A stretch of DNA of 64,000 bases from Picocystis sp. L7 (taxonomy: Eukaryota; Chlorophyta; Picocystophyceae; Picocystales; Picocystaceae): positions 372,001 through 436,000 of the forward strand of contig QXJR01000006.1 of the NCBI GenBank assembly GCA_020975725.1, read 5' to 3'. A program made the translations under genes and the position numbers. Shown here one piece after another: positions 22,697 to 32,780 of this stretch. Each line of letters begins with the position of its first letter. Within the stretch, counting starts at the first letter, position 1. The notes under the pieces are model-generated. The model did no database searches. It was not told the origin of the DNA and saw nothing but the letters and a program-made list of their open reading frames with translations.

Positions 22697-23366
22697 TTGG
22701 TCCCGACCTTACAATCTTTTCATGTACAGCACCAGCCCATGACACGAACGGTCACCAAGCCACCAACCGCTGACATTACTTATATCGATACGCTGGAACA
22801 CTGCAGATACTTTATAACTAGTGGTCAAGCCACTCCACCTGATGAAAAAGGATTTATGGAATTACAAGTGCTTTGGGACACCGGAGCATCGCACAACTTC
22901 ATCAGCAAAACATGGCAGGATCGTTACGAAAAACAATTTGGTACCTGCCCGGTTGTTTCAAGAAACGTACATTATCGCATTGCTGATTCTCCCGTGGAAC
23001 GCCATACGTACGTTGTACGACGGAACATCAGCTTGGGAAATGGAATCAAAACATCAGTATGCTGTTCTGTTTTGCAAGAGACTCCTACCTATGATTTATT
23101 GTTGGGAAAATTATGGATGCAACAGCATCGCATCGTCCTGGATACCTATCGTAACTTTGCTACTGGACATTTCAAAGGAAAAGTGATAGGAATACATGGA
23201 GAACATGGTGTCAAACATCAACACCCTGCCAGTAACATCCTTCATAATATTGAGGAGATCAAGTCTCAACTCAAGGAATGCAAGCAAGAAGGTTTGAGAC
23301 CTTTGTTTGTTCAGGTGCAATTGGTGTCTCAGGCTACCAGTAAATATGTGGAGAACTCCCACAGTG
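22697..23366 (+). CDS. Element E protease region
   Basis: Retropepsin-like segment with LQVLWDTGASHNFIS (the Asp-Thr-Gly-Ala active-site motif) and a flap-side YDLLLGKLWMQQH motif. It precedes the RT region of pol, from which it is now separated by the solo LTR and hAT insertion. The left target duplication of that LTR is AGTG at 23363-23366. Fossil part of E. Confidence 0.8.
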
Positions 23367-24424
23367 TGTTACCAAGCGTCCGTGAGGGACACTTTTCACA
23401 CACGTTTTCTCCCTGTGCACCTTGTCCTTGTCCGGTCGTTGGAGGAAAGAGGGTCGTAGAGCGCCTTGGGAGGTCCCTAGTTTCCGGTCTTCTCTCGCTT
23501 TCTTTTTCGAGTGAGGAGTTCCTCTCGGTTGGGGTCGTAGGAGAGCTTCTTGATGGTCGTCCGGAGCAGTTGGCGACCGAAGAGAATGGCGCACCAAGCT
23601 CACGAGGGAAAGGGAGAGCCGGTTGCTGGCTCAAGCAAAGTTCTATTCTAGCAAGTGGGTTGCTCCCCTTCTTCTTTCGATCTCTCGTGGAGAACGAGTG
23701 GTGGAAACTGCCCTCCTTATCCACTCAACAGGTAGTTGGGGGCCCACGTGGGCCCCCGCGTCCCCATCGGACGGTCCTCGGGCTGTGTCGTTGCCGACCC
23801 TATCCGGTCACCAGGGTATTCCACCGTTCGATCCACTTGGGGGGAGATTCGCCCCGACTGAGCCCGGGTCTGTTTCCCAATTAGTAAGGGGGGTGAACCC
23901 GGGTTCCTGAAGCTGGTCCCGTCAGTCCCAGTCTTGATTGGGGGGACTTCCCGTCTCGCCGAGAGTATTGGGCTCAGAGCCGGGTCAGTCCTCACTAAGG
24001 GAAGGCCTCTCCCCACTTTTCACTGCAATTGTTACTGTCTATCCTTTGAATGGGAGCTACCCTCGATGGGGGTAGGGCAGGGGTGGGTGCGAAAAGATTT
24101 GGGCCGGTGCGAAAAGATGGGTGCGAAATGGGTCGAAGGAGGGGATTTCGCACCGGGTGCGAAAAGGGCGAAATTCGATTTAGTTCTTTTTTAACAAATG
24201 CGAAATTGCTTTCATGTCATTACATATTAGACACGCTTGCAGGCTTTTCATCCGCTCTAAATTCAACCCCCATAGAACAACCGTACTTTGATTTATCATC
24301 CTAAAATATCACAAGCCCTCTACATCATTAGTAAAACAGCATAACTGCGTTTAGGAATCTCTTCTTGGAGACCCACGAGGGCCCTTACCCATACCATGTC
24401 CACTTTGTGATGACCACTTCTGCC

Positions 24425-25212
24425 GTTGATACTACTGGTGCTGTAGGAACTGCCACTGTTGTTGCTGCCACTGCTGTCGTTGGAACTGCTGATGCTATGA
24501 GAACTGCCACTGCTGCCGTTGGAACTGCTGGTGCTATGGGAACTGCTAGTGTTGGAACTAATGCCACTGCTGCCGTTGGAACTGCTGCCACTGCTGCCGT
24601 TGGAACTAATGCCACTGCTGCCGTTGGAACTGCTGCCACTACTGCCGTTGGAACTGCTGCCACTGCTGCCGTTGGAACTGCTGATGCTATGGGAACTGCC
24701 ACTGTTGCTGCTGCCACTGCTGCCGTTGGAACTGCTGATGCTATGGGAACTGCCACTGTTGCTGCTGCCACTGCTGCCGTTGGAATTGCTGCCACTGCTG
24801 CCGTTGGAACTGCTGGTGCTATAGGAACTGCCACTGTTGCTGCTGCCACTGCTGCCGTTGCAACTGCTGATGCTATGGGAACTGCTAGTGTTGGAACTGA
24901 TGCCACTGCTGCCGTTGGAGCTGCTGCCACTGCTGCCGTTGGAACTGCTGCCACTGCTGCCGTTGGAACTGCTGGTGCTATGGGAACTGCCACTGTTGCT
25001 GCTGCCACTGCTGCCGTTGGAACTGCTGGTGCTATGGGAACTGCCACTGTTGCTGTTGCCACTGCTGCCGTTGGAACTGCTGGTGCTATAGGAACTGCCA
25101 CTGTTGCTGCTGCCACTGCTGCCGTTGCAACTGCTGATGCTATGGGAACTGCCACTGTTGCTGCTGCCACTGCTGCCGTTGGAACTGCTGATGCTATGAG
25201 AACTGCTAGAAC
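24425..25212. repeat. VNTR of 24- and 54-bp units inside the hAT element
   Basis: Tandem array of GTTGGAACTGCTGCCACTGC-type 24-bp units interspersed with 54-bp units containing GATGCTATGGGAACTGCC. Unit lengths are multiples of three, so several frames on both strands stay open and encode Ser/Gly- or Ala/Val/Thr-rich repeats. These are judged non-coding, since the array begins about 18 bp beyond the transposase stop. Confidence 0.85.
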
Positions 25213-25229
25213 TACTGTTGTCAATTCTA

Positions 25230-27804
25230 CTAGGCATGCGGGTGTGCCTTTTGCACCTCTGCCATCAAGGCCTTGGGATCCCAATCCGTTTCACCGCTTC
25301 TGAGTCCAAGTTGCACTGTGGAGGCTTTCGTGGGAACAGGTGCAGCGACAAAGTCCCTGCCCTGATGCACGGCAGATTGAGACCACATGAACTCCTCTCC
25401 AAGCAACACCTCCATGAAAGTTACGTTGCTCCCATCAGGCTGAAAATTGTTGCACACCACATCTTGCATGAATTCTGCAAGACGCTCCTCCCTACCCTCT
25501 TCCTCTACTGTCCGGATGGTGTCCAACGCTGCTTCAAGGCCCTCATAGTCCACGAGTGGGCCATCTGCCCCAGTTGCTACTTCTGCTTCAGCTGCTACCA
25601 CTCCTCCTTCTGCTTGTGACGCTGCCAATGCCACCCTGGCCATCTGCTCAGATGTACTGACATAATTGCTGACATCCGATGATGCTGTCCCTACGAGCGG
25701 TACTGGTTGAGCAGACACAAGCTGCAAGTCTGCATGAAGAGCTTGCTTCTTCCTGTTGGGGTCCATGTCTTTGTTTTGGTAAAACAATCTGACAGTGGTC
25801 ATCTGTTGCAAGGTGGTGGGGCTCAGGGAGTTGCGTGTGTCGCTTTGCAGCCAGCCCATTGTACTGAATATCCGTTCCAGTGCAGCAGAATGCGGCACAA
25901 CCTGCAACAAGAGGATGGCCACATGTGCTAGTGCCGGACACTCCCCGCTAACTTGACGCCAATACACCTCCACATCAGCAATTGTTGTGCCGCATGAGAA
26001 GGAAGAGGTGGGCCCAACACCTGCGATGTACGCTTGTAGGTCAGCAATGAGCTTGCGAGCATCTGCCTCCGAACATTTCCTAGCGCTAGCAATCGTCAAC
26101 GCCCTCTCGATTAGTTTCTCTGGCATGGTCTTCGGATCGTCGGCGACAGCCAGCAACTTATACCTTGGGTCAAGCAACAACGCCAAGCGAAGCAGCACTG
26201 CGTCCATCTCACCCACCCGTTTCTTGAAGTGTAACACGCAACTCTCCACCAATGTAGTCGAACCATGGCGGTCATGCAGAATGGATAGCTGCTGAGCCAG
26301 GTAGAGCCAGTACCGGCAAACATCCGCTATCGTAGCTTGATCCCGCTGCACAGCCATCACTACCTTGCACACTGGCCGCAACAACTCGATCAGCAGCTCG
26401 ATCCCACTCCAAAAATCTCTGCTCTCGAGGGCCTCGTTCACGGCTGCTTGCTTGTTGGGGATGAGGTTAGGCACAAGTCTGAGGACTGCACGGAATGCTG
26501 GTTCCAAATTCAAGACCGAGGTGAGGCTGCGCTCCACAGAGGTGAACCGTGTTGCGTTGGCAGAGACCAGGCCTCCACCTTTCAACTGCTGCAGCTGCTG
26601 TTGTTCCCTCAACAGCCCGAGTGCACGGTGGCTTGACCTGAAGTATGCCACCACCTTCTGGACCTTGATGATGAGGTCCTTTGCCCAAGCAATGCTGCAA
26701 TAGCTGCCGAGCAGCAGTGCAAATGCATGCATCATGCAGCGGCCCTCTAGGATGTGGGTGAATCCAGGAGTCTTCACCAGCAGCTCTCTCGCTCCTTTCA
26801 GGTTGGAGGCATTGTCAGTGGTGATCATAGCCACCTTGTCTGCCCCAATTTGCTGTTCAATGACTTTGTGCAGCTCATCACAAAGTTGCTGAGCTGTGTG
26901 CCTGACAGTGGACATGTGGAGCAAGGCCATGAGCTGGGTGGTGCGGTCTGGAAGGATGACGTTTACACCATACAGACTGGCCATCGAGGCATCTGACCAG
27001 CCATCAATGCTAACTGTGAGGTTGTCAGCCTGCTCAATCAACTCTTGGATGCTTCTCTTCACGGTTGCATACTCACCCAGCAGCAACCGATCTGACAACA
27101 CCTTGCGACCTGCGAAAGTATGGAGGGGAGGAGCATGATGAGTTAGTAACCTTCTGTCCAACAAACTAGGTACACGAGGCGTAGCAGCCGCAAGCCTGCA
27201 ACTACGTGGGCTAGAGCAAAGAACGCTTACCTGGGGGCCTGTACATGGGCCGCAACGCGCTCAAGAAGTCCAGAAAGAACGGGGCCTCAGCCACGTTGAA
27301 AGAAATCCCACAAGCGACGAATGCCAGCAACTGTTTCCGCTCGATGGATGCCTGCAGCTGCGCTGGAAGGTTCGTGTCGACAAAGCTTCCGATGCGGGAC
27401 TGCAACTTTGCTTTCTTCGCGGCCGAAGCGGCGGGCAGTGGCTCCCCTGTCTTCTTAGTCCATGTACCGTCCTTTTTTCCAAGCGGGGTAGCCGCTTCTT
27501 CCGGATACGAAACGTACAGGAGAAACGCATCCTTCACTTCGTCCGGGACGTCCTTGCAACCACGGACCAGGTGCTTCGCGAGCGTCTCAGTCTTGGCCGC
27601 AGTCCCACATACCACTTCGTGGCTGTAGTTGCACACGTGGTCCCTACGCTTGCTTAGGCCCTTTGGATCGCCAGTCTGGGTGAAATGGGCCTTCACTGCG
27701 TTAGGTGGCCTTCCCCTTGCAGGCCCAGTCGCAGCGAGGATCTTCACTTCCTCCTCGTCTTCCACCTCCCGCGTGTTGCTGTCCCAATAAGAGTCACCAT
27801 TCAT
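25230..27804 (-). CDS. hAT transposase (two exons)
   Basis: Exon 1 runs from the ATG at 27804 (MNGDSYWDSN) to 27231. The 121-bp intron 27110-27230 has GTAAGC donor and CGCAG acceptor. Exon 2 runs 27109-25230. The N-terminus has a BED-like zinc finger (VCNYSHEVVCGTAAKTETLA then KHLVRGC). The middle matches the hAT RNase H-like core, with LTVSIDGWSDASMASLYGVN and MITTDNASNLKGARELL. The C-terminus has the hAT dimerisation motif (VVPHSAALERIFSTMGWLQS). About 817 residues, a usual length for hAT. Both exons are open, so the enzyme may be functional. A longer frame upstream to 27933 is possible but less likely. Confidence 0.85.
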
Positions 27805-28241
27805 CACATTCAGGCCGAAACACCGCAAGCTGCACGACAATGTTCCCGCTTGAAAGGTTTGTGGGGCACTCGAGCCGACTTGAGCACACCCCCTCTTGCA
27901 GATTAACATGTGCATGTTCAAGTTTCCGAACAAAAAACCCTAATTCCGCACCTTTTCGCACCGCCCGTTTTTGACGACAACGGTGCGAAAAGGTGCGAAA
28001 AGGTGCGGTGCGAAAATAGGGTATTTTCGCACCCACCCCTGGGGTAGGGTGACCCTTCGTAACAAGTGACAGCAAGGTCAAACTGTACAGTGTCCATGAG
28101 TGTGCAGGCTGCAGCCTAGCTGACCGCGATCGAGCACTTCAGCAAGTTGAGGAATTAAAGAAACAGTATCACTTTCTGTTCAAGGAATGGGAACAGGATG
28201 ACTTACCACCGGTACGGTCAGATTTCGATCATCGCATTGAA

Positions 28242-31200
28242 TTGCAGCCTGGATCGACGATTCCGCATCGTAATTATTATCCTATACCAGCAAAAATGCA
28301 GAATGAAGCAAGGCAACTGCTAGCTAAGTTTCTAAATGCTGGGCTTCTTCGATCGAGCAAATCGCCGTTCGCAGCTCCAATGATGCTTATTCCTAAGAAG
28401 ACCCCTGGACAGTGGCGTATCGTATTCGACTTCCGAGCGCTCAACGCAAGCACTGTCAAGGATCGTCATTCGATACTGCGCAGCCAAGAATTATTTGACA
28501 ATTTGTATGGAAGCAGAGTGTATTCTACTTTTGATCTGCAGGATGGTTATTACCACATGAGAATCAGGGAAGAGGACATTGCAAAAAGAGCAGTTACCAC
28601 ACCCTTTGGACATTATGAATGGGTAGTAATGCCCATGGGATTATGCAATGCCCCTGCTACTTTTCAAAGATTTGTGAATCATGCCTTTTCAGAGTTGGTA
28701 CATCAATGGTCATCCCTGAAAGTGTATTTAGAGGACTGCTTGATTCATACTGCTGATTACGCATCGCATGTGCGCAGTATTCAACGCTTCTTTGAACTCT
28801 GTCAACAGCATCACATAAGACTGAAGATGAGCAAAGCATATTACTGTCAAACAGAAGTGGAATTTCTTGGTTATGCCCTTCACAATGGTACACTCACTCC
28901 TGCTCAGCACTTGTTGGAAGCCATAAGGAATGCGCAACCGCCTCAGTCCATAAGTCAGGCTCGATCTTTTCTAGGCCTGGTGGGATTTTATCGACAACTG
29001 ATACCGCAGTTCGCACGTATTGCAGCCCCAATTACAAAGCTCACCAAAAAGGAAGAACAATGGTGCTGGGATAGTGAACAGCAGCAGGCCTTTGTGAAAC
29101 TAAAGGATTACTTTTTACATGGTGAACCGCCCGTTGTACGCATCTTTGATCCAGAGAAACCCATCAGAGTACATACCGATGCCAGCAACCATGCCGTGGG
29201 AGGATGCCTATCACAGTTACATGGCAAGAATTGGCACCCTGTAGCTTTTTATTCACAGGTGCTAAATCCTGCACAACGTCGATATTCGACCACCGGAAAA
29301 GAAACGCTCGCTGTGATCTCATGTTTGCGTAAATGGAAGTTCTACCTGTTGGGTCAACATTTCCATTTGTTTACAGATCATATTGCTATACCATATCTGA
29401 AAACAAAAAGAGCAGAACAACTCACTAGAGTGGAACAAGGCTTGATCGATATACTTTCGCAGTTCGATTATACGCCCCAGTATGCACCTGGACCTAAGAA
29501 TGTCGTTGCGGATGCAATCTCCAGGTGGAACACTTATCCTACACTTACTATATTGGAATTATGTGCTGGAGGCACAGGAACATTACTCCATGCACTTGCC
29601 GCGGAAATGCCAGATTATGTACGCGTATCGTACTACGCTGTGGAACATGATTTATCAGCAGCTAATTCATTGAAATCAGCTTTCGCACACGTACAGAAAT
29701 TACGACCGCATACATTGCTTGGATCAGTGGACAACATCAACTGTTATGGAACAACCATCGCAGACGCAAAACTACAGGAACTACCCCAAATACATTTGTT
29801 GTTTGCTGGAGTTCCCTGTCAACCTTTTTCTCGCGCAGCCGGTTCCAACGCAAAAGGTTTGAAAGATCCAAGACAGTGTTTCACAAAAGCAGCAGAGCTC
29901 ATACAGATAGTAAAGCCTCACAACTTTGCAATTGAATGTGTCCCATTTGCAGAACATTTGCAAAAGGACTTGGAGACAGTCAATACAATGTTGCAATGCA
30001 AACCGCAGGTACATCATCTTGATCGATACACCGCGCAGAAACGTATCCGTTGGCTATGGACAAACATTAAGCTTGACAATGAACAGATTAGCAAAACATG
30101 TGCAGAATCCGCCCCGCTCTGGATCGATTGCTTAATGGACGCTGTCCCGCAACTCGATGTGAACGGTGTACCCCGCAGAAAGTCAGCAACATTAATGGCT
30201 TCATCTAATACCTACAGTGACAGAAACAAAGCAATGTGGGTGCATGATACCACGAGAGCAATGAGATTACGCCCGATGACGCTGGACGAAAAAGCAAAAT
30301 TGATTGGATTGCCATCAGCCAGCCTGTTGATGGGTAACCAAGAACAAAAGCAACGCTTTCTCGGCAACGCAATTCCAGTTCAGTTCTTGCAGCTCCTTCT
30401 TAAACATTTTATACCAAGGTGGGTATTTCATAGTGGGCCTACCACTATTCAGTTTCACACAGATATGAATCAACCGAGTACTCGGGTTGACGACGTATGC
30501 GACAGTGTCCAGTTGGCACATACGATCGACAGCTACGTTGTGTCAGACGAATTGTACCAACGCCTACTTCAAGCAGCAGCTAATGATGACAATTATGATG
30601 AGTCTTCAGGTTTACAAACTGTAGAGGGTCGCATCGCAGTACCGAACGATGCCGATCTACGAAAGCACCTGATGTACATCAACCATGACCTACCCACTGC
30701 AGGACATCCTGGACAGAAAAGGATGCAGGAACTGATGAAAAGACAACATATTTGGCCTGGAATGACACGTGACATCAAGGAGTATGTGGAAAATTGCAGA
30801 GCATGTCAACTGGCTAAACCGTCTTACCGGCGTAAAGCACATTTACTGCAGCGCATGCCTACACCCACACGACCATTCACAGATGTTTACTGTGATCTCA
30901 CAACAGACTTGCCACTTACAACTACAGGATACGACTCAGTATTTGTGATTGTGGACAAATTCACCAAGATGACAATTTATATTCCAATAGTAAAAGCAGC
31001 CACAGCCTCCATGTTAGTGCATCTCTTTCTAAGACACGTTATTTGTCATTATGGAGCACCAGAAAGGCTCTTCACAGACCATGACACGAGGTTTGTTGGA
31101 GAAATATGGCATGATTTTGGATTGATGCTCGGTACCAAACTGCATCGAGGTACTCCTTATCATCCACAATCTGATGGACAGACCGAACGACAGAATCAAA

Positions 31201-32333
31201 CATTGAAAGCAGCCTTGCACACAATGATGGCACATCCAACAGATTGGGACAATCTGTTACCGATGATTCAATTTGCGCACAACAACGCCATAACAGCTTC
31301 AACAAAATATTCGCCATTTTACTTGCATATGGGCAGATCGCCGCGCTTACCGACGCTCGTCACCGCATGGCAAACCATCAGCGCCCGTAGCGAGGAAACT
31401 CAGCGGCGACTCGCAGACGTTTACCATGAAGTATTTGAGAATATGGATGCTCAGTACTCCAGAATGGAAAAATATGCAAATCAGTCAAGACGCGAAAAGC
31501 TATCGCAGTTTGCTGTGGGCCAACGTGTCAAGTTACGTAGACTTGGTCGACTCGCAAAGCACGCTACTCCTTTCTGTGGACCTTTCAAAATTCTGGATGT
31601 ACTACCCAATGGAGCAATTAAATTGGATCTTCCTGCAGGTTCACGCATCAGTGCATGGGTGAATGTGGAACACTTGGAACCATTTCCAGGTCCCATTCAG
31701 TCCTCAGGAGATGTTGTATCACCCTCTATGCCATCTGATACTCAGAGTACCACTGTTGAACAGTACATACTCCGTGATTGGGCCACTATACCGCCTCGAT
31801 ATTGGGTTCAATGGAGAGGACTAGAAGGAAGCAACCGTGAATCGTTCCTCGCAGAACAACAGGCACCAGGAGGTGTACAAGCTATATTAGATTGGGAATA
31901 TCAACATGGTCCCATTCCAGAACTCAACATAACTCAAGGTGACACATCCTTACAGCGAAGTCGTCATCGCGAGCAAGTTTCAGAGTACAAGTACAAGGTT
32001 TACCGCCAGTATTTTCCAATTCTGCATGACACTTGGACAACAGAACATCCAATGAAGACTTTCACACTTACAGGCCGCCATCGCTCCGTCAGACCTAGCC
32101 AACCAATGGTATTGGATCCTCAAGAAAATTTGTTGTATCGGATTGTTTGCAAACGTTTTGTGGATGAAACAGATACAGAACGGTGGTATAAAGGAAAAGT
32201 GATGGATTTTACTAATGATGGATACAGAATCAGATATGAACAAGGTGATGTAGAATACATATCACCTGAAGAACTTGTCAGTTTGCTCCAAGATACCCAG
32301 AAAATTTTTCAAACGAGGACGCTTGGTATCTAA
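28242..32333 (+). CDS. Element E pol: RT, RNase H, C5-methyltransferase, integrase, chromo-like and Tudor-like tail
   Basis: 1363-codon frame. RT comes first (PMMLIPKKTPGQWRIVFDFR), then RNase H (around PIRVHTDASNHAVGG, ending ADAISRW). Residues about 434-722 are a cytosine-5 DNA methyltransferase: motif I LELCAGGTGTLL, motif IV AGVPCQPFSRA, Glu of motif VI in AIECVPF, motif VIII QKRIR, a TLMAS target-recognition-side segment and motif X GNAIPV. Integrase follows, with an H2C2 zinc site (H..AGHPG, CRACQ) and Asp-Asp-Glu core blocks (VYCDLT, FTDHD, DGQTERQ). The C-terminus has a chromo-like segment (RYWVQWRGLEG) and a Tudor-like one (WYKGKVMDFTNDGYRIRYEQ). The methyltransferase presumably acts on DNA in the nucleus; activity is untested. 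Coding traces start left of the first ATG. Fossil copy. Confidence 0.85.
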   Translation: MQPGSTIPHRNYYPIPAKMQNEARQLLAKFLNAGLLRSSKSPFAAPMMLIPKKTPGQWRIVFDFRALNASTVKDRHSILRSQELFDNLYGSRVYSTFDLQDGYYHMRIREEDIAKRAVTTPFGHYEWVVMPMGLCNAPATFQRFVNHAFSELVHQWSSLKVYLEDCLIHTADYASHVRSIQRFFELCQQHHIRLKMSKAYYCQTEVEFLGYALHNGTLTPAQHLLEAIRNAQPPQSISQARSFLGLVGFYRQLIPQFARIAAPITKLTKKEEQWCWDSEQQQAFVKLKDYFLHGEPPVVRIFDPEKPIRVHTDASNHAVGGCLSQLHGKNWHPVAFYSQVLNPAQRRYSTTGKETLAVISCLRKWKFYLLGQHFHLFTDHIAIPYLKTKRAEQLTRVEQGLIDILSQFDYTPQYAPGPKNVVADAISRWNTYPTLTILELCAGGTGTLLHALAAEMPDYVRVSYYAVEHDLSAANSLKSAFAHVQKLRPHTLLGSVDNINCYGTTIADAKLQELPQIHLLFAGVPCQPFSRAAGSNAKGLKDPRQCFTKAAELIQIVKPHNFAIECVPFAEHLQKDLETVNTMLQCKPQVHHLDRYTAQKRIRWLWTNIKLDNEQISKTCAESAPLWIDCLMDAVPQLDVNGVPRRKSATLMASSNTYSDRNKAMWVHDTTRAMRLRPMTLDEKAKLIGLPSASLLMGNQEQKQRFLGNAIPVQFLQLLLKHFIPRWVFHSGPTTIQFHTDMNQPSTRVDDVCDSVQLAHTIDSYVVSDELYQRLLQAAANDDNYDESSGLQTVEGRIAVPNDADLRKHLMYINHDLPTAGHPGQKRMQELMKRQHIWPGMTRDIKEYVENCRACQLAKPSYRRKAHLLQRMPTPTRPFTDVYCDLTTDLPLTTTGYDSVFVIVDKFTKMTIYIPIVKAATASMLVHLFLRHVICHYGAPERLFTDHDTRFVGEIWHDFGLMLGTKLHRGTPYHPQSDGQTERQNQTLKAALHTMMAHPTDWDNLLPMIQFAHNNAITASTKYSPFYLHMGRSPRLPTLVTAWQTISARSEETQRRLADVYHEVFENMDAQYSRMEKYANQSRREKLSQFAVGQRVKLRRLGRLAKHATPFCGPFKILDVLPNGAIKLDLPAGSRISAWVNVEHLEPFPGPIQSSGDVVSPSMPSDTQSTTVEQYILRDWATIPPRYWVQWRGLEGSNRESFLAEQQAPGGVQAILDWEYQHGPIPELNITQGDTSLQRSRHREQVSEYKYKVYRQYFPILHDTWTTEHPMKTFTLTGRHRSVRPSQPMVLDPQENLLYRIVCKRFVDETDTERWYKGKVMDFTNDGYRIRYEQGDVEYISPEELVSLLQDTQKIFQTRTLGI

Positions 32334-32343
32334 GGAGGGGGGA
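32332..32343 (+). other. Polypurine tract of E
   Basis: AAGGAGGGGGGA just upstream of the 3' LTR, after the pol stop codon. This is the expected site of plus-strand priming. Confidence 0.75.
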
Positions 32344-32344
32344 C

Positions 32345-32780
32345 TGTGACGCCCCGTGCCCCGTCACAATATTAACTTTGGTATAAACACGCTGTGTCTC
32401 GGTGAAGACCCTACAGACCGGACAGAATCGCAGGGTCTCTACCAGGTCCCTTATGGACAGGGTCCCCCCGTAGTCAATCGGTCAACGATTCGACTTCCGA
32501 CAGCCCCTATATATGGCACACGCTGTGTTGTAATAGATCAGATCCCTTTTGACTTGACTAGCCGTGCACCTCTTGACACCTTCGCTAGCCACAAGTCCGG
32601 ATCATCAACAACGCGTTCCAACTCTCGCTTTTGGAAGAAGACATCTACCTCCAGCAACCCCGCAAGTCGCCGTTGCTCTTCGAAGCCAAAGTTCAAGCAG
32701 ATTCCAAGAAGGCCCTCCAAGAACCCCTTTGTGGACCCACTTGAGTGTTATTCTGCGTTAACATAGTGGGCAGCACCACA
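32345..32780 (+). repeat. 3' LTR of element E
   Basis: 436 bp, TGTGACGCC...GCACCACA. It begins with a short hairpin (TGTGACG...CGTCACA). It matches the split 5' LTR with about 11 differences, mostly transitions. Confidence 0.92.

Larger units (their letters stand above)
24078..28041 (-). mobile_element. hAT DNA transposon
   Basis: 3,964-bp element with tips CAGGGGTGGGTGCGAAAA and TTTTCGCACCCACCCCTG and a perfect 8-bp target duplication GGGTAGGG (24070-24077 and 28042-28049), diagnostic of hAT. Subterminal regions are rich in GGTGCGAAAA motifs on the left and TTTTCGCACC motifs on the right, typical transposase-binding repeats. It encodes a two-exon transposase on the minus strand that looks open throughout. 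The tandem repeat at 24425-25212 lies after the transposase stop. Confidence 0.95.
23367..28064 (-). repeat. Solo LTR (726 bp) of the B/C/D Gypsy family, split by hAT
   Basis: Outer ends TGTTACCAAGCGTCCG and CCCTTCGTAACA are inverted. It is flanked by a 4-bp duplication AGTG (23363-23366, 28065-28068). The left part shares GCGTCCGTGAGGGACAC and later blocks with the LTRs at 52186, 57315 and 50204. Without the hAT element and its duplication it is 726 bp, close to LTR C (723) and LTR D (749). No internal region remains, so it is a solo LTR left by recombination, in opposite orientation to E. Confidence 0.8.
3409..32780 (+). mobile_element. Ty3/Gypsy LTR retrotransposon E encoding a cytosine methyltransferase, with nested insertions
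   Basis: The element runs from TGTGACGCC at 3409 to ...CACCACA at 32780. Parts in order: 5' LTR (split by transposon G), short leader, gag (split by transposon F), protease region (interrupted by a solo LTR plus hAT), a 1363-codon pol frame with RT, RNase H, C5-methyltransferase and integrase, polypurine tract, 3' LTR. Subtracting the three insertions and their target duplications leaves about 7.46 kb. The two LTRs are the same length (436 bp) and differ by about 11 bases by eye (about 2.5 percent), so the copy is fairly young. It is a broken fossil, with at least three large insertions. No target duplication was found at its outer flanks. Confidence 0.9.

Noticed and set aside
24365-25303. 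Long Ser/Gly-rich and Ala/Val-rich frames on both strands
   Set aside because: They arise from a VNTR whose units are multiples of three; the array lies beyond the hAT transposase stop.
29500-30420. A separate host DNA methyltransferase gene
   Set aside because: The domain is in frame with RNase H before and integrase after, and recurs at the same place in C and D.
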